A stretch of DNA of 64,000 nt from Pusillimonas sp. UBA3987 (GTDB lineage: Bacteria > Pseudomonadota > Gammaproteobacteria > Burkholderiales > Burkholderiaceae_B): contig DGCD01000017.1 in the NCBI GenBank assembly GCA_002384935.1, positions 215,630-279,629 on the forward strand. Reading direction: 5' to 3'. The notes beneath the pieces are model-generated. The model was given only the letters and a program-made list of their open reading frames with translations, ran no database searches and was not told the origin of the DNA. Positions 36,071 through 44,646 of this stretch are shown here, in pieces (the stretch's first letter is position 1; the number at the start of each line of letters is the position of its first letter). Made by a program: the position numbers and the translations under genes.

Positions 36071-38628
36071 GATGCCTCCTGACCCGATGCATCATCAACC
36101 GCGTCAATATCGTGATAATGATCAGCCAGTAGAAAGTACTGCCGGCTAATGTCGCGGGTTAGCGTATCCACCAGCTTTTGCACCAGTTCACATACCCCGA
36201 CCAAACGTTCGCACACTAAGCGATGGTCTACTTGAGGAGCCACGAACTGGCCCAGATCGAAAGACTGCAATTGTTCACCCAAAGCTTCCGACAACGCAAT
36301 GGATTGTCCGCCATTCAGTTCAAAACCTTGCAGGCGTGCGCGAACTTTTTCACACTGGTACTTCAGCGAATGCGGATTCGTTGCGTCGAACAAAGTAATA
36401 TAAATAACCGAAAGCAATTCAGGCTCACGCCGATAACGGGCCCGATACGTAACGACACTGTTTAAAAGTCGCAACGCACTACCCTCGAAAATATTTTGCT
36501 GATCACCGGGCAATTGCAGGAAATACGCCATGACCTGACCCGCATGGCGAAGCCGCTCGACAACCCTGCCCAGCTCCAGTAGCGTCCAGCCGTCATCGCG
36601 CGTCATTTGTTCATGCACAAACCCGCCCAGGGAGGCGCACATGAGTGCCAGGTTGTCCAGGTGTGACTGCACTGCCGGCAAAGATCGGGGCATGACGGCC
36701 ACCGAGTTTCGCATTTTACTGATAACCAACCAGTTATCTTGAGACAGCCGCTCTTTAACATTCCAACCGCAAAAATAAAGGCGATAAACATTATTTACCA
36801 GAGACTCAACTGCGTCAGACTGTGAAATTGCAGTTTTAAGCAGGTCCAGCGCACCCTGTTTTTCCTGGTTCGTCGCTGACCCCGGCTGCATAATGAACAT
36901 TTGTTCACACAACTGGTGCACCAATTTCACTTTTTGCTGATCGATCTGGGTATCGTTACCCACCAGGCTTGCCAGCAACTGCATACACCGAACCACATGT
37001 TCACAACGTGCGCCGTAGCGCCCCATCCAGAAGAGGTTGTCACCCACACGTGCCGACACATCGACATGCGAAGCCAGCAAATCCTCCAGGCTCAGATCTG
37101 AGGCAAGCTGTGCGTCGGCGGGGTCAGGGCCTTCATAACCCGAACGCCCATTACGGACCGACGCGGACATCTGAGTCACCCAGACGTCTTTGCTCGCACC
37201 AGGATGACGCCGCGACAACAAGGTCTGGCTTCGGTCATAACCCACATGTGCAATACCGCCGGGCATCACAGTGTAAGACCCATCCGGACGCAGCGCGGCA
37301 AAAACGCGCACCAAATAGGGGTAGGCGTCCAAAACGCAGCTACCCGGACCCGCAATATCGGGCGTAAGTGCCAGGTCAAGCGCCTCATGTGCAATATAGG
37401 CTTGGGGTTGCGCCTGAATACGCTGCCTTAATGCTTGTTGCTCGGCCTGACTTAGCGCCCCTGCCAGGACAGTGCCTTGACTCATACTGGTAAAAGCGGG
37501 CTTGATGACCAGGTCACTGAGATGAGACAGCACATACTCCAATGATCCGGCATCTCCGCACCACCAGGTCTGCACGGAGGGCATCTCCAATGGCTCCCCC
37601 AATACCTTCCGGCACAAATCGGGCAAATAAGCCTGCAAGCCGGGAGACTCCAGGACACCGCTACCCAATGCGTTGGCCATCACAAGGTTGCCCTGCCTGA
37701 CTGCATGAACCAATCCCGGCACACCCAGCATTGAGCCCGCATCCAACTCCATCGGGTCACTCTCCCAGTCGTTCATGCAGCGCAGCACGACATGAACTTT
37801 TCTCAACCCCCTTAGGGTTTTCATAAACAGGAAGTCATCACGTACGGTCAGATCGGCACTTTCGACCAGAGGAAACCCCAGTTGGCTCGACAGATAGGCA
37901 TGCTCAAAATACAGGTCGTGCTCAGGCCCCGGTGACAAAAGCACAACAATAGGATTGTCGGCACGACTGGCCGCATAATGCTTGAGCGTGTGCTGCAATG
38001 TTTCGTAAAAAGCGGTTTGGTGACGAACATGCGACGCGGAAAACGATTCGGCCAGGATCGGGGCAACCACCTGGCGATTCTGCAATGCAAAACCGGCACC
38101 ACGGCAATCCTGGGTGTAATCGGCAATTAGTTTCCAGCTTCCATCGGCGCAGCGTGCGATATCCGCAGCATACAAATGCAATTTTGAAACATGGCCGGGA
38201 ATCAAATGCTGGCAGGGCCACAAATACCCTTTTTGCCCGAGCACCAATGCAGCAGGGATATCGCTGTTCGACAATAGGCTCTGCTCGCCATAAATATCCG
38301 ATAATATCTGGTCAAGCAGCTTTGCCCGTTGCGCAATGGCGCTGGCGATCTTAGCCCACTCATCTTGTTCAATGGCCACCGGCACCAGGCTTAAACGCCA
38401 TGGCTGATAAAGCCCCTCAACCTCGGAATACGCGTTATAGCTCAGGCCGAAACTGCGTAACCGCTCTGCCACCAGATCGACAGGCTCCTGAAAAGCGTTC
38501 GTGGAGAACTCTTCCAACTGACGCATTAACGGCGCCCAATGAGGTCTTACAACACCATGCTGATCCAGCAGTTCGTTGTAGCGCCGCGGATCGTTGAAGT
38601 ATTGGCTAAGCAACACGTCTTCACTCAT
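36067..38628 (-). CDS. Fused circularly permuted ATP-grasp and alpha-E protein
   Basis: An 853-residue fusion. Residues about 60-490 are a circularly permuted ATP-grasp domain (PGPEHDLYFEHAYLSSQLGFPLVE) and about 520-850 an alpha-E (DUF403) helical domain starting ARVGDNLFWMGRYGARCEHVVRC. Such ATP-grasp enzymes are predicted amide or peptide ligases. Where the separate paralogue (39613-41034) has LEDNLRVPSG, this protein reads IADYTQDCRG, so part of the expected active-site loop has changed. Four-base overlaps on both sides couple it to its neighbours. Confidence 0.88.
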   Translation of the reverse strand: MSEDVLLSQYFNDPRRYNELLDQHGVVRPHWAPLMRQLEEFSTNAFQEPVDLVAERLRSFGLSYNAYSEVEGLYQPWRLSLVPVAIEQDEWAKIASAIAQRAKLLDQILSDIYGEQSLLSNSDIPAALVLGQKGYLWPCQHLIPGHVSKLHLYAADIARCADGSWKLIADYTQDCRGAGFALQNRQVVAPILAESFSASHVRHQTAFYETLQHTLKHYAASRADNPIVVLLSPGPEHDLYFEHAYLSSQLGFPLVESADLTVRDDFLFMKTLRGLRKVHVVLRCMNDWESDPMELDAGSMLGVPGLVHAVRQGNLVMANALGSGVLESPGLQAYLPDLCRKVLGEPLEMPSVQTWWCGDAGSLEYVLSHLSDLVIKPAFTSMSQGTVLAGALSQAEQQALRQRIQAQPQAYIAHEALDLALTPDIAGPGSCVLDAYPYLVRVFAALRPDGSYTVMPGGIAHVGYDRSQTLLSRRHPGASKDVWVTQMSASVRNGRSGYEGPDPADAQLASDLSLEDLLASHVDVSARVGDNLFWMGRYGARCEHVVRCMQLLASLVGNDTQIDQQKVKLVHQLCEQMFIMQPGSATNQEKQGALDLLKTAISQSDAVESLVNNVYRLYFCGWNVKERLSQDNWLVISKMRNSVAVMPRSLPAVQSHLDNLALMCASLGGFVHEQMTRDDGWTLLELGRVVERLRHAGQVMAYFLQLPGDQQNIFEGSALRLLNSVVTYRARYRREPELLSVIYITLFDATNPHSLKYQCEKVRARLQGFELNGGQSIALSEALGEQLQSFDLGQFVAPQVDHRLVCERLVGVCELVQKLVDTLTRDISRQYFLLADHYHDIDAVDDASGQEAS

Positions 38629-39578
38629 TTGAAGGGAACCAGGAAATCACGGCTGATTCGGTCGCCCAACTCATTTACACGTGAAAGGTAGGTTTCAAGA
38701 TAACCATGCAGGCCAATCGCAAATATTTCACTCACCGAGCCATATTTCAGGTCGGCATAAAGGCGGCCCGCCATCTTAACCGTGGCGTGAGAGGATGAAT
38801 CGTGCAAGGAGGCCACCATTTTGGCTACATTGGCAGTGCAGGCGGCCAAAGAACGCGGCATGTCTTCCCGCAACACCAACAACTCAACCACCGAGCGCGA
38901 ACTGATTGCATCCCGATAAAGACGACGATAGATTTCAAAGCCGGACAATGAGCGCAACAATGAAGCCCAATAATAAAACTCAGCCGACACATCAACCTGG
39001 CTACCTGCGGAGTCGTGCGGGGTTCCTCGTTGAAACTTAACATCCAGAATGCGCGCGGTATTATCCGCCCGCTCCAGGAATGCGCCCAGACGAGTGAAGT
39101 AATAAGCCTCGTCACGCAGCATGGTTCCTACCTGGGCACCGCGCAATAAATGCGACCGCAGTTTGATCCAGTCAAACAAGCGAACCGGATCTTTCTGCAG
39201 AACCCGCCCTTTCAGCATTTTGTTCATTTCCAGCCATGTGCCATTCAATGTTTCCCACACTTCCGTGGACAAAACACCTCGTACCGCACGTGCATTTTCT
39301 CGTGCTGCGCGAACACAACTCAACATCGATGAAGGATTATCGGGATCTTGAACCATGAACTCAATAACTTCATTGGCCGACGCCCGCTCGAACGTTGCGA
39401 AATACTGATCGGACAACTCGGAAATTTCCAATACGCCCCGCCAATTTCCCTCTTGATACTGGTCGGTCGTGTTCAATAACGCCGTTTGATAGCTTACTTC
39501 CAGCATTCGTGCGGTATTCTCCGCACGCTCCGCATAGCGTGCCATCCAGAAAAAGTGATCTGCTGTCCGACTTAACAT
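38625..39578 (-). CDS. Alpha-E domain protein (DUF403)
   Basis: The 317-residue all-helical product begins MLSRTADHFFWMARYAERAENTARML, the standard alpha-E signature with a conserved HxxWxxRYxERAE pattern. Its biochemical role is unknown. It always travels with circularly permuted ATP-grasp and transglutaminase genes, so it may hold the substrate peptide or regulate the ligase. It overlaps the downstream fusion gene by 4 bases and follows the ATP-grasp gene by 34 bases. Confidence 0.9.
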   Translation of the reverse strand: MLSRTADHFFWMARYAERAENTARMLEVSYQTALLNTTDQYQEGNWRGVLEISELSDQYFATFERASANEVIEFMVQDPDNPSSMLSCVRAARENARAVRGVLSTEVWETLNGTWLEMNKMLKGRVLQKDPVRLFDWIKLRSHLLRGAQVGTMLRDEAYYFTRLGAFLERADNTARILDVKFQRGTPHDSAGSQVDVSAEFYYWASLLRSLSGFEIYRRLYRDAISSRSVVELLVLREDMPRSLAACTANVAKMVASLHDSSSHATVKMAGRLYADLKYGSVSEIFAIGLHGYLETYLSRVNELGDRISRDFLVPFK

Positions 39579-39612
39579 ACTTGCCCTCGAATCTTTGGCC
39601 GTTGCGTATCGC

Positions 39613-41034
39613 TTAACTCACAACCCAGGTATCTTTGGTGCCGCCACCCTGCGAAGAGTTAACAACCAGCGACCCTTCTTTAAGTGCCACGCGCGTTAAT
39701 CCGCCTTGCACCATGGAAATTCTTTTGGAGCCCGTCAAAACAAAAGGACGCAAATCGATATGACGCGGCGCAACGCCCTCATCCACGAAAGTAGGACACG
39801 TGGATAGCGCCAGGGTTGGCTGCGCAATATAACGGCTCGGATTCGCCACGATCAGCTTGCGAAACGCCTCAAGCTCTTTTTTTGTCGCGTACGGCCCCAC
39901 CAGCATGCCGTATCCGCCGGCCCCATGCGTTTCTTTCACAACCAGATTAGACAAATTCGCCAGCACATAACTGAGGTCATCGCTGCGCCGACACACGAAG
40001 GTTTCAACGTTATTGAGCAGCGGCTTTTCACCCAGATAAAACTCAATCATTTGCGGCACATACGGATACACCGATTTATCGTCGGCAATACCGGTTCCAA
40101 TGGCATTGCACAGCGTGACGTTACCGGCCCGGTAGACCGACATGAGCCCTTTCACACCCAGTTGCGAATCTTCCCGGAAAACGTCTGGATCAAGAAAATC
40201 GTCGTCGACCCGCCGATAAATGACATCAACACGCTGCGGACCGCGGGTCGTGCGCATATAAAGATAATTATCTTTAACAAACAGATCTTGGCCCTCAACC
40301 AGCTCCACACCCATTTGCTGGGCCAGAAAAGCGTGCTCGAAATAGGCCGAGTTATACATGCCAGGCGTAAGCACCACAATTGTGGGGTCGTCCACCCCGC
40401 CCGGTTCGGCGCTGGTCAGGGCATCCAGCAACAAACTGGGGTAATGCGCAATGGGGGTGATTCGATTGGACGCAAACAGTTCAGGAAACAAGCGCATCAT
40501 CATGCGCCGGTTTTCCAGCATGTAACTTACGCCGGAAGGCACACGCAGATTATCCTCAAGAACATAAAATTCACCGCTGCCCGCACGAACAACGTCAATG
40601 CCGGCGATATGCGCATAAATATCATGCGGCACGTCGACACCCACCATTTCCGGACGGAACTGGGTGTTGGCAAGAATCAGGTCTTCAGGTATGCGATTGG
40701 CACGAAGAATATTTTGGTCGTGGTAGATATCATGAACAAACATATTCAACGCCGTTACACGCTGACGCAGGCCCTGCTCGAGCAGGGCCCACTCGGAAGA
40801 AGGAAAAATGCGCGGAATGATGTCAAAAGGTATTGTGCGTTCGGCACCTGCCTGGTCGCCATACACAGCAAACGTAATGCCCACTTGCTGAAAAATGAGC
40901 TCGGCCTCTTCCCTCTTATGGGTAATGTCCTGATGAGCCTGCTCTTTCAACCACGACTCAAACGCTTGATAGTGTGAACGAACCGCCGGCTTGACCACTC
41001 CCGGATTCACCCACATCTCGTCATAAAACGACAT
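39613..41034 (-). CDS. Circularly permuted ATP-grasp protein (DUF404/DUF407)
   Basis: The 473-residue first gene of the operon is a predicted ATP-dependent amide ligase. Visible motifs are VLEDNLRVPSGVSYMLENR, VVLTPGMYNSAYFEHAFLAQ, VKETHGAGGYGMLVGP and the C-terminal SLVVNSSQGGGTKDTWVV. A longer frame begins at 41067, but the ATG at 41034 (MSFYDEMW) fits the family start and has GGGGAA 6 bases upstream. Unlike the downstream fusion it keeps the EDN-x-R-x-PSG loop. Confidence 0.9.
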   Translation of the reverse strand: MSFYDEMWVNPGVVKPAVRSHYQAFESWLKEQAHQDITHKREEAELIFQQVGITFAVYGDQAGAERTIPFDIIPRIFPSSEWALLEQGLRQRVTALNMFVHDIYHDQNILRANRIPEDLILANTQFRPEMVGVDVPHDIYAHIAGIDVVRAGSGEFYVLEDNLRVPSGVSYMLENRRMMMRLFPELFASNRITPIAHYPSLLLDALTSAEPGGVDDPTIVVLTPGMYNSAYFEHAFLAQQMGVELVEGQDLFVKDNYLYMRTTRGPQRVDVIYRRVDDDFLDPDVFREDSQLGVKGLMSVYRAGNVTLCNAIGTGIADDKSVYPYVPQMIEFYLGEKPLLNNVETFVCRRSDDLSYVLANLSNLVVKETHGAGGYGMLVGPYATKKELEAFRKLIVANPSRYIAQPTLALSTCPTFVDEGVAPRHIDLRPFVLTGSKRISMVQGGLTRVALKEGSLVVNSSQGGGTKDTWVVS

Positions 41035-41169
41035 GCATTTCCCCAAATTCAATAAGGTTGAATTCATTTTACATGCCGTGATTAAGGCCGGTTACGTCAT
41101 TGCGGCCTCAATATCAGGGCGGGGCGTCGTAGAATAAAGCTTCGGCAATTATTTTTCCGCTTCATTACC

Positions 41170-41598
41170 ATGTTCAACCCTTCCCGAGAGCAAGTCCGTG
41201 CATTTTTCATCGACTCATGGCGCAAGCACCTGAACAAGCAGGTACTCACTCCGCTCGAAACCATGGCGGTCGATTGGACACAACAACACCCCGAGTATCA
41301 CGACGCGTTATTGCGCGAAGATGCACTGAACGCCGACTATACCGTAGAAGATGGGCAAACCAACCCTTTTCTCCATCTATCAATGCACCTGGCTATTTCA
41401 GAACAGCTTTCCATTGATCATCCGCCGGGCATTCGTGCGGCACACGACGCATTGGCGCAGAAGGTGGGGCCGCATGAAGCAGTGCATGAAATCATGGAGT
41501 GTCTTGGCGAAGTGGTATGGGAAGCCCAGCGATTGGGCAAGCCGTTTGACAGCAATACCTACCTGGACCTGATTCAACGCCGCACCACCCGCAACTGA
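41170..41598 (+). CDS. DUF1841 family protein
   Basis: The 142-residue protein begins MFNPSREQVRAFFIDSWRKH and contains NPFLHLSMHLAISEQLSIDHPPGIR, which identify the betaproteobacterial DUF1841 family. The function is unknown; the conserved His residues suggest a metal site. A bidirectional-looking terminator follows. Confidence 0.88.
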   Translation: MFNPSREQVRAFFIDSWRKHLNKQVLTPLETMAVDWTQQHPEYHDALLREDALNADYTVEDGQTNPFLHLSMHLAISEQLSIDHPPGIRAAHDALAQKVGPHEAVHEIMECLGEVVWEAQRLGKPFDSNTYLDLIQRRTTRN

Positions 41599-41610
41599 CT
41601 TTGAACGCAA

Positions 41611-41643
41611 AAAACGGGCACTTCAAACAGCGCCCGTTTTTCG
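41611..41643 (+). terminator. Terminator between DUF1841 and cytochrome genes
   Basis: AAAACGGGC (41611-41619) pairs with GCCCGTTTT (41632-41640) and more T follows. The A-rich left side makes it usable from both directions, serving the convergent cytochrome gene as well. Confidence 0.85.
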
Positions 41644-41671
41644 TTAAATTACCGCCCCAAGGCCGGAAACT

Positions 41672-42034
41672 TTATTTGTGCGTGCTTAACTGCGATGGCA
41701 GGCTAGACAGCCAGCTTGCGATGTTTTTCATATCCTGATTGGACAGCTGCGCGGCAAAGGCACCCATAATTGCATTTTTACGGACATTGGCTGACGCAGG
41801 TTCACCTTGCTGGCCTCTTTTGTAGGCTCGCAAAGCGTGCTCGAGATAATCGGCGTATTGCCCTGCCAAAATCGGATAAGCCGGCATGGTGGGCGTCTTG
41901 GCATCAGCGCCATGGCAACTGGCACAGTTAAACTTCTGATAAGCAGCCTGACCAGCAGCCAGATCACCAGCGGAAGCCAGGGGAGCTAGCGCCAACAACG
42001 CCGAACCCATCAGGGCGAGTGTTAGTTTTTTCAT
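41672..42034 (-). CDS. Small c-type cytochrome
   Basis: The 120-residue product has a signal peptide (cleavage near ASA-GDL) and one haem site, CASCHGAD. A distal Met is likely in the NAIMGAFAAQLS region. It resembles cytochrome c553/c4-type electron carriers of the periplasm. It follows a second cytochrome gene by 12 bases, so the two form an operon. Confidence 0.9.
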   Translation of the reverse strand: MKKLTLALMGSALLALAPLASAGDLAAGQAAYQKFNCASCHGADAKTPTMPAYPILAGQYADYLEHALRAYKRGQQGEPASANVRKNAIMGAFAAQLSNQDMKNIASWLSSLPSQLSTHK

Positions 42035-42046
42035 ATCAGCTCCCGA

Positions 42047-42397
42047 TTACTTGAGGTTGGAATAATAGGCTGCCAGATCGGCCATATCTTGTTCAGACAG
42101 GCTTTTGGCAATGGCTTCCATTGTGGGGAAGCTTCTTGCGCCACTGGCATATTCCTTCAGCGCAGCCACAATATATTCTGCGTTCTGCCCGGCAATTTTG
42201 GGCACATGGTAAACCTCGGGAAAACTGGACTTGTACCCTTGGATGCCGTGACAGCCAATGCACATGGAAACTTTGTTTACTGCGGCTTTCGCATCGGCAG
42301 CGCCGGCTTCCTGAGCCTGAACCTGCCCGATAAACCCACAGGTTGCCATAACGGCCAGCGCAGACAGCGTACGCGTCATTTTTGTTCGCAACTTCAT
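42047..42397 (-). CDS. Small c-type cytochrome
   Basis: The 116-residue product has a signal peptide (MKLRTKMTRTLSALAV, cleavage near VQA-QEA) and a single CIGCH haem site. A likely axial Met follows in SFPTMEAIAKSLSEQD. A longer frame to 42460 lacks a proper start, so I placed the start at ATG 42397. It is probably a periplasmic electron carrier acting with the downstream cytochrome. Confidence 0.88.
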   Translation of the reverse strand: MKLRTKMTRTLSALAVMATCGFIGQVQAQEAGAADAKAAVNKVSMCIGCHGIQGYKSSFPEVYHVPKIAGQNAEYIVAALKEYASGARSFPTMEAIAKSLSEQDMADLAAYYSNLK

Positions 42398-42484
42398 AGT
42401 AGCTCTTGTTTGGCGGAAAATAAAAGTAAAAGGCCGACCCCACCCCAGGGCGACCGACAAATCCTTAGAATTGTACGATAATTA

Positions 42485-42515
42485 TTGACACTTACGTTAA
42501 CCCACTTGTTAACGT
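42485..42515 (+). promoter_or_regulatory. Probable promoter with overlapping palindrome upstream of moxR-type gene
   Basis: TTGACA (42485-42490) is followed after 17 bases by GTTAAC (42508-42513). Overlapping it is the inverted repeat ACGTTAAC (42494-42501) / GTTAACGT (42508-42515). A regulator bound to the repeat would block the promoter. The start codon is at 42548. Confidence 0.5.
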
Positions 42516-42547
42516 TGCATGAACTGCATTTTAATACGGACTTTTTC

Positions 42548-43417
42548 ATGACACTTAAATCCTCTTCTGAATCCCACCGATTTCAAGGAACAGATCAATA
42601 CATTGCCACCGACGACCTCAAACTGGCGGTCAATGCCGCTCTGGCGCTTGAGCGCCCCCTGCTGATCAAGGGAGAGCCCGGGACAGGTAAAACCATGTTG
42701 GCAGAACAAGTGGCACGCGCCTTGAACCGCCCTTTGCTGCAATGGCACGTCAAATCAACCACCAAGGCTAATCAGGGGCTTTACGAATACGATGCCGTAT
42801 CACGTTTGCGCGACTCCCAACTGGGAGACGAGAAGGTTCGCGATATCAGCAACTACATTGTGAAAGGCGTGCTGTGGGAGGCGTTCGCAGCCGGCGAACC
42901 CACTGTTGTGCTTATCGATGAAATCGACAAAGCCGACATCGAGTTTCCGAATGACCTGCTGCGGGAATTGGATCAAATGTCGTTCCACGTGTATGAAACA
43001 CGTGAAACCATCACAGCCAAACATCGACCGCTTATCATCATTACTTCGAACAATGAAAAGGACCTGCCCGACGCCTTCCTGCGTCGATGCTTCTTTCACT
43101 ATATCAACTTCCCCGACCGCCAGACCTTGCAGGAAATCGTCGACGTTCATTACCCCAATATCAAGAACGAGGTCCTGGAAGCCGCGCTGGACACTTTCTT
43201 CACATTACGCGACGTGCCCGGACTCAAGAAAAAACCTTCAACTTCCGAGTTTCTCGACTGGCTGCGTCTTCTGGTCGCCGAGTCTGTCTCGGCCGACGAC
43301 ATTGGTGACCCGACCCAGGGACTGCCCGCTTTGTCTGGTGCCTTGCTCAAAAATGAACAAGACCTTACCCTGCTGCAACGACTGGCAGCGGTTACCCGTG
43401 CCAGCCAGCGACGCTAA
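42548..43417 (+). CDS. MoxR family AAA+ ATPase
   Basis: The 289-residue ATPase has Walker A GEPGTGKT (42-49), Walker B VVLIDEIDKAD and sensor/arginine finger region LPDAFLRRCFFHY. MoxR ATPases act with VWA-domain partners as chaperones for metal-cofactor or complex assembly. The partner gene starts 17 bases downstream. ATG 42548 fits the family start better than the longer frame to 42485, which would include the promoter. Confidence 0.92.
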   Translation: MTLKSSSESHRFQGTDQYIATDDLKLAVNAALALERPLLIKGEPGTGKTMLAEQVARALNRPLLQWHVKSTTKANQGLYEYDAVSRLRDSQLGDEKVRDISNYIVKGVLWEAFAAGEPTVVLIDEIDKADIEFPNDLLRELDQMSFHVYETRETITAKHRPLIIITSNNEKDLPDAFLRRCFFHYINFPDRQTLQEIVDVHYPNIKNEVLEAALDTFFTLRDVPGLKKKPSTSEFLDWLRLLVAESVSADDIGDPTQGLPALSGALLKNEQDLTLLQRLAAVTRASQRR

Positions 43418-43434
43418 GGAAGCTTACTCTCGTT

Positions 43435-44607
43435 ATGCTGCTTGATTTTTTCTATCACTTACGTAACCACCGCTTGCCTGTCTCCGTCCAGGAGTACCTC
43501 ACACTGCTGGGCGCCCTGAAGAGCAAAATCATGCCGCCGTCGCTGAATGATTTCTATTATCTGGCGCGAATGGTATTGATCAAGGACGAAACGTTATTCG
43601 ATCGCTACGACAAGGCATTCGGCGACTTCTATCAACACATTGAAGCCACAATCCCGGTCGATAAAGAAATTCCGCTCGATTGGTTGATCAAGGAATTCCA
43701 GAAGAAATTAACACCGGAAGAGAAGGCGGCCATCGAAAAACATGGCTGGGAAAAGTTGATGGAGCTGTTCAAGAAAACGCTTGAAGAGCAGGACGAGCGC
43801 CACGCCGGTGGCAGCAAATGGGTGGGTACCGGCGGCACCTCGGCTTTCGGTCACGGCGGCTATCACCCCGAAGGCATCCGTGTGGGCGGCCCGTCAGCCG
43901 GCCACCGGACCGCAGTCAAGGTGTGGGAAAAACGCGAATATCGCGATTACGACGATACGCAAGAGCTGGGCACACGCAATTTCAAAATGGCTTTGCGCCG
44001 TTTACGACGGTTTGCGCGCGAAGGTGCTTCAATGGAGCTCGACCTGGACGGCACGATTCGCCAAACAGCCCGCAATGCGGGCCTGCTCGACCTGCAACTG
44101 GTTCCAGAGCGCCACAATGCCGTGAAAGTGCTGATGTTGCTCGACGTTGGCGGCAGTATGGACGACCACATCAGACAAGTAGAGGAACTGTTCTCTGCGG
44201 CACGCAGCGAATTTCAGCACCTCGAGGTGTACTACTTTCACAACTGCCCTTATGAATTCCTTTGGCGGCAAAATCATCGCCGGCATGCGGAACGAATCGA
44301 GACCTGGGATGTCATACGCAAATATAACGACGACTGGCGACTGATTATTGTGGGTGATGCCACAATGAGCCCTTACGAAATATTAACGCCGGGAGGTTCA
44401 GTGGAGCATCACAATCGCGAAACAGGCGCGGCATGGCTGCAACGCCTGCTCGACAACTGGCCTCGCTCCGTATGGCTTAATCCGGAGCCCGAGGGCTATT
44501 GGCCCTATCGCCAGTCAATCGACATTGTCCGCAATATTGTTCACAACCATATGTACGGCGTTACCGTCGGCGGGCTTGAACAGGCCATGCGACACTTATC
44601 AAAATAA
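43435..44607 (+). CDS. VWA-domain protein, MoxR partner (CoxE-like)
   Basis: The 390-residue product has an N-terminal helical region and a C-terminal von Willebrand A domain. The metal-ion-dependent adhesion site reads D237-V-G-G-S241, i.e. DxGxS instead of the usual DxSxS. A Gly-rich segment (about 120-150: GGSKWVGTGGTSAFGHGGYHPEG) is typical of this VWA subfamily. It probably works with the MoxR ATPase in protein activation. Confidence 0.9.
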   Translation: MLLDFFYHLRNHRLPVSVQEYLTLLGALKSKIMPPSLNDFYYLARMVLIKDETLFDRYDKAFGDFYQHIEATIPVDKEIPLDWLIKEFQKKLTPEEKAAIEKHGWEKLMELFKKTLEEQDERHAGGSKWVGTGGTSAFGHGGYHPEGIRVGGPSAGHRTAVKVWEKREYRDYDDTQELGTRNFKMALRRLRRFAREGASMELDLDGTIRQTARNAGLLDLQLVPERHNAVKVLMLLDVGGSMDDHIRQVEELFSAARSEFQHLEVYYFHNCPYEFLWRQNHRRHAERIETWDVIRKYNDDWRLIIVGDATMSPYEILTPGGSVEHHNRETGAAWLQRLLDNWPRSVWLNPEPEGYWPYRQSIDIVRNIVHNHMYGVTVGGLEQAMRHLSK

Positions 44608-44646
44608 CGATTTCAACGGCTAAACCAACCCAACTTCCAACTGCGC

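Noticed and set aside
39925..40977. 350-codon open frame opposite the ATP-grasp gene
   Set aside because: No family motifs and no ribosome site; the strand opposite has a clear protein family, so it is a codon-bias shadow.
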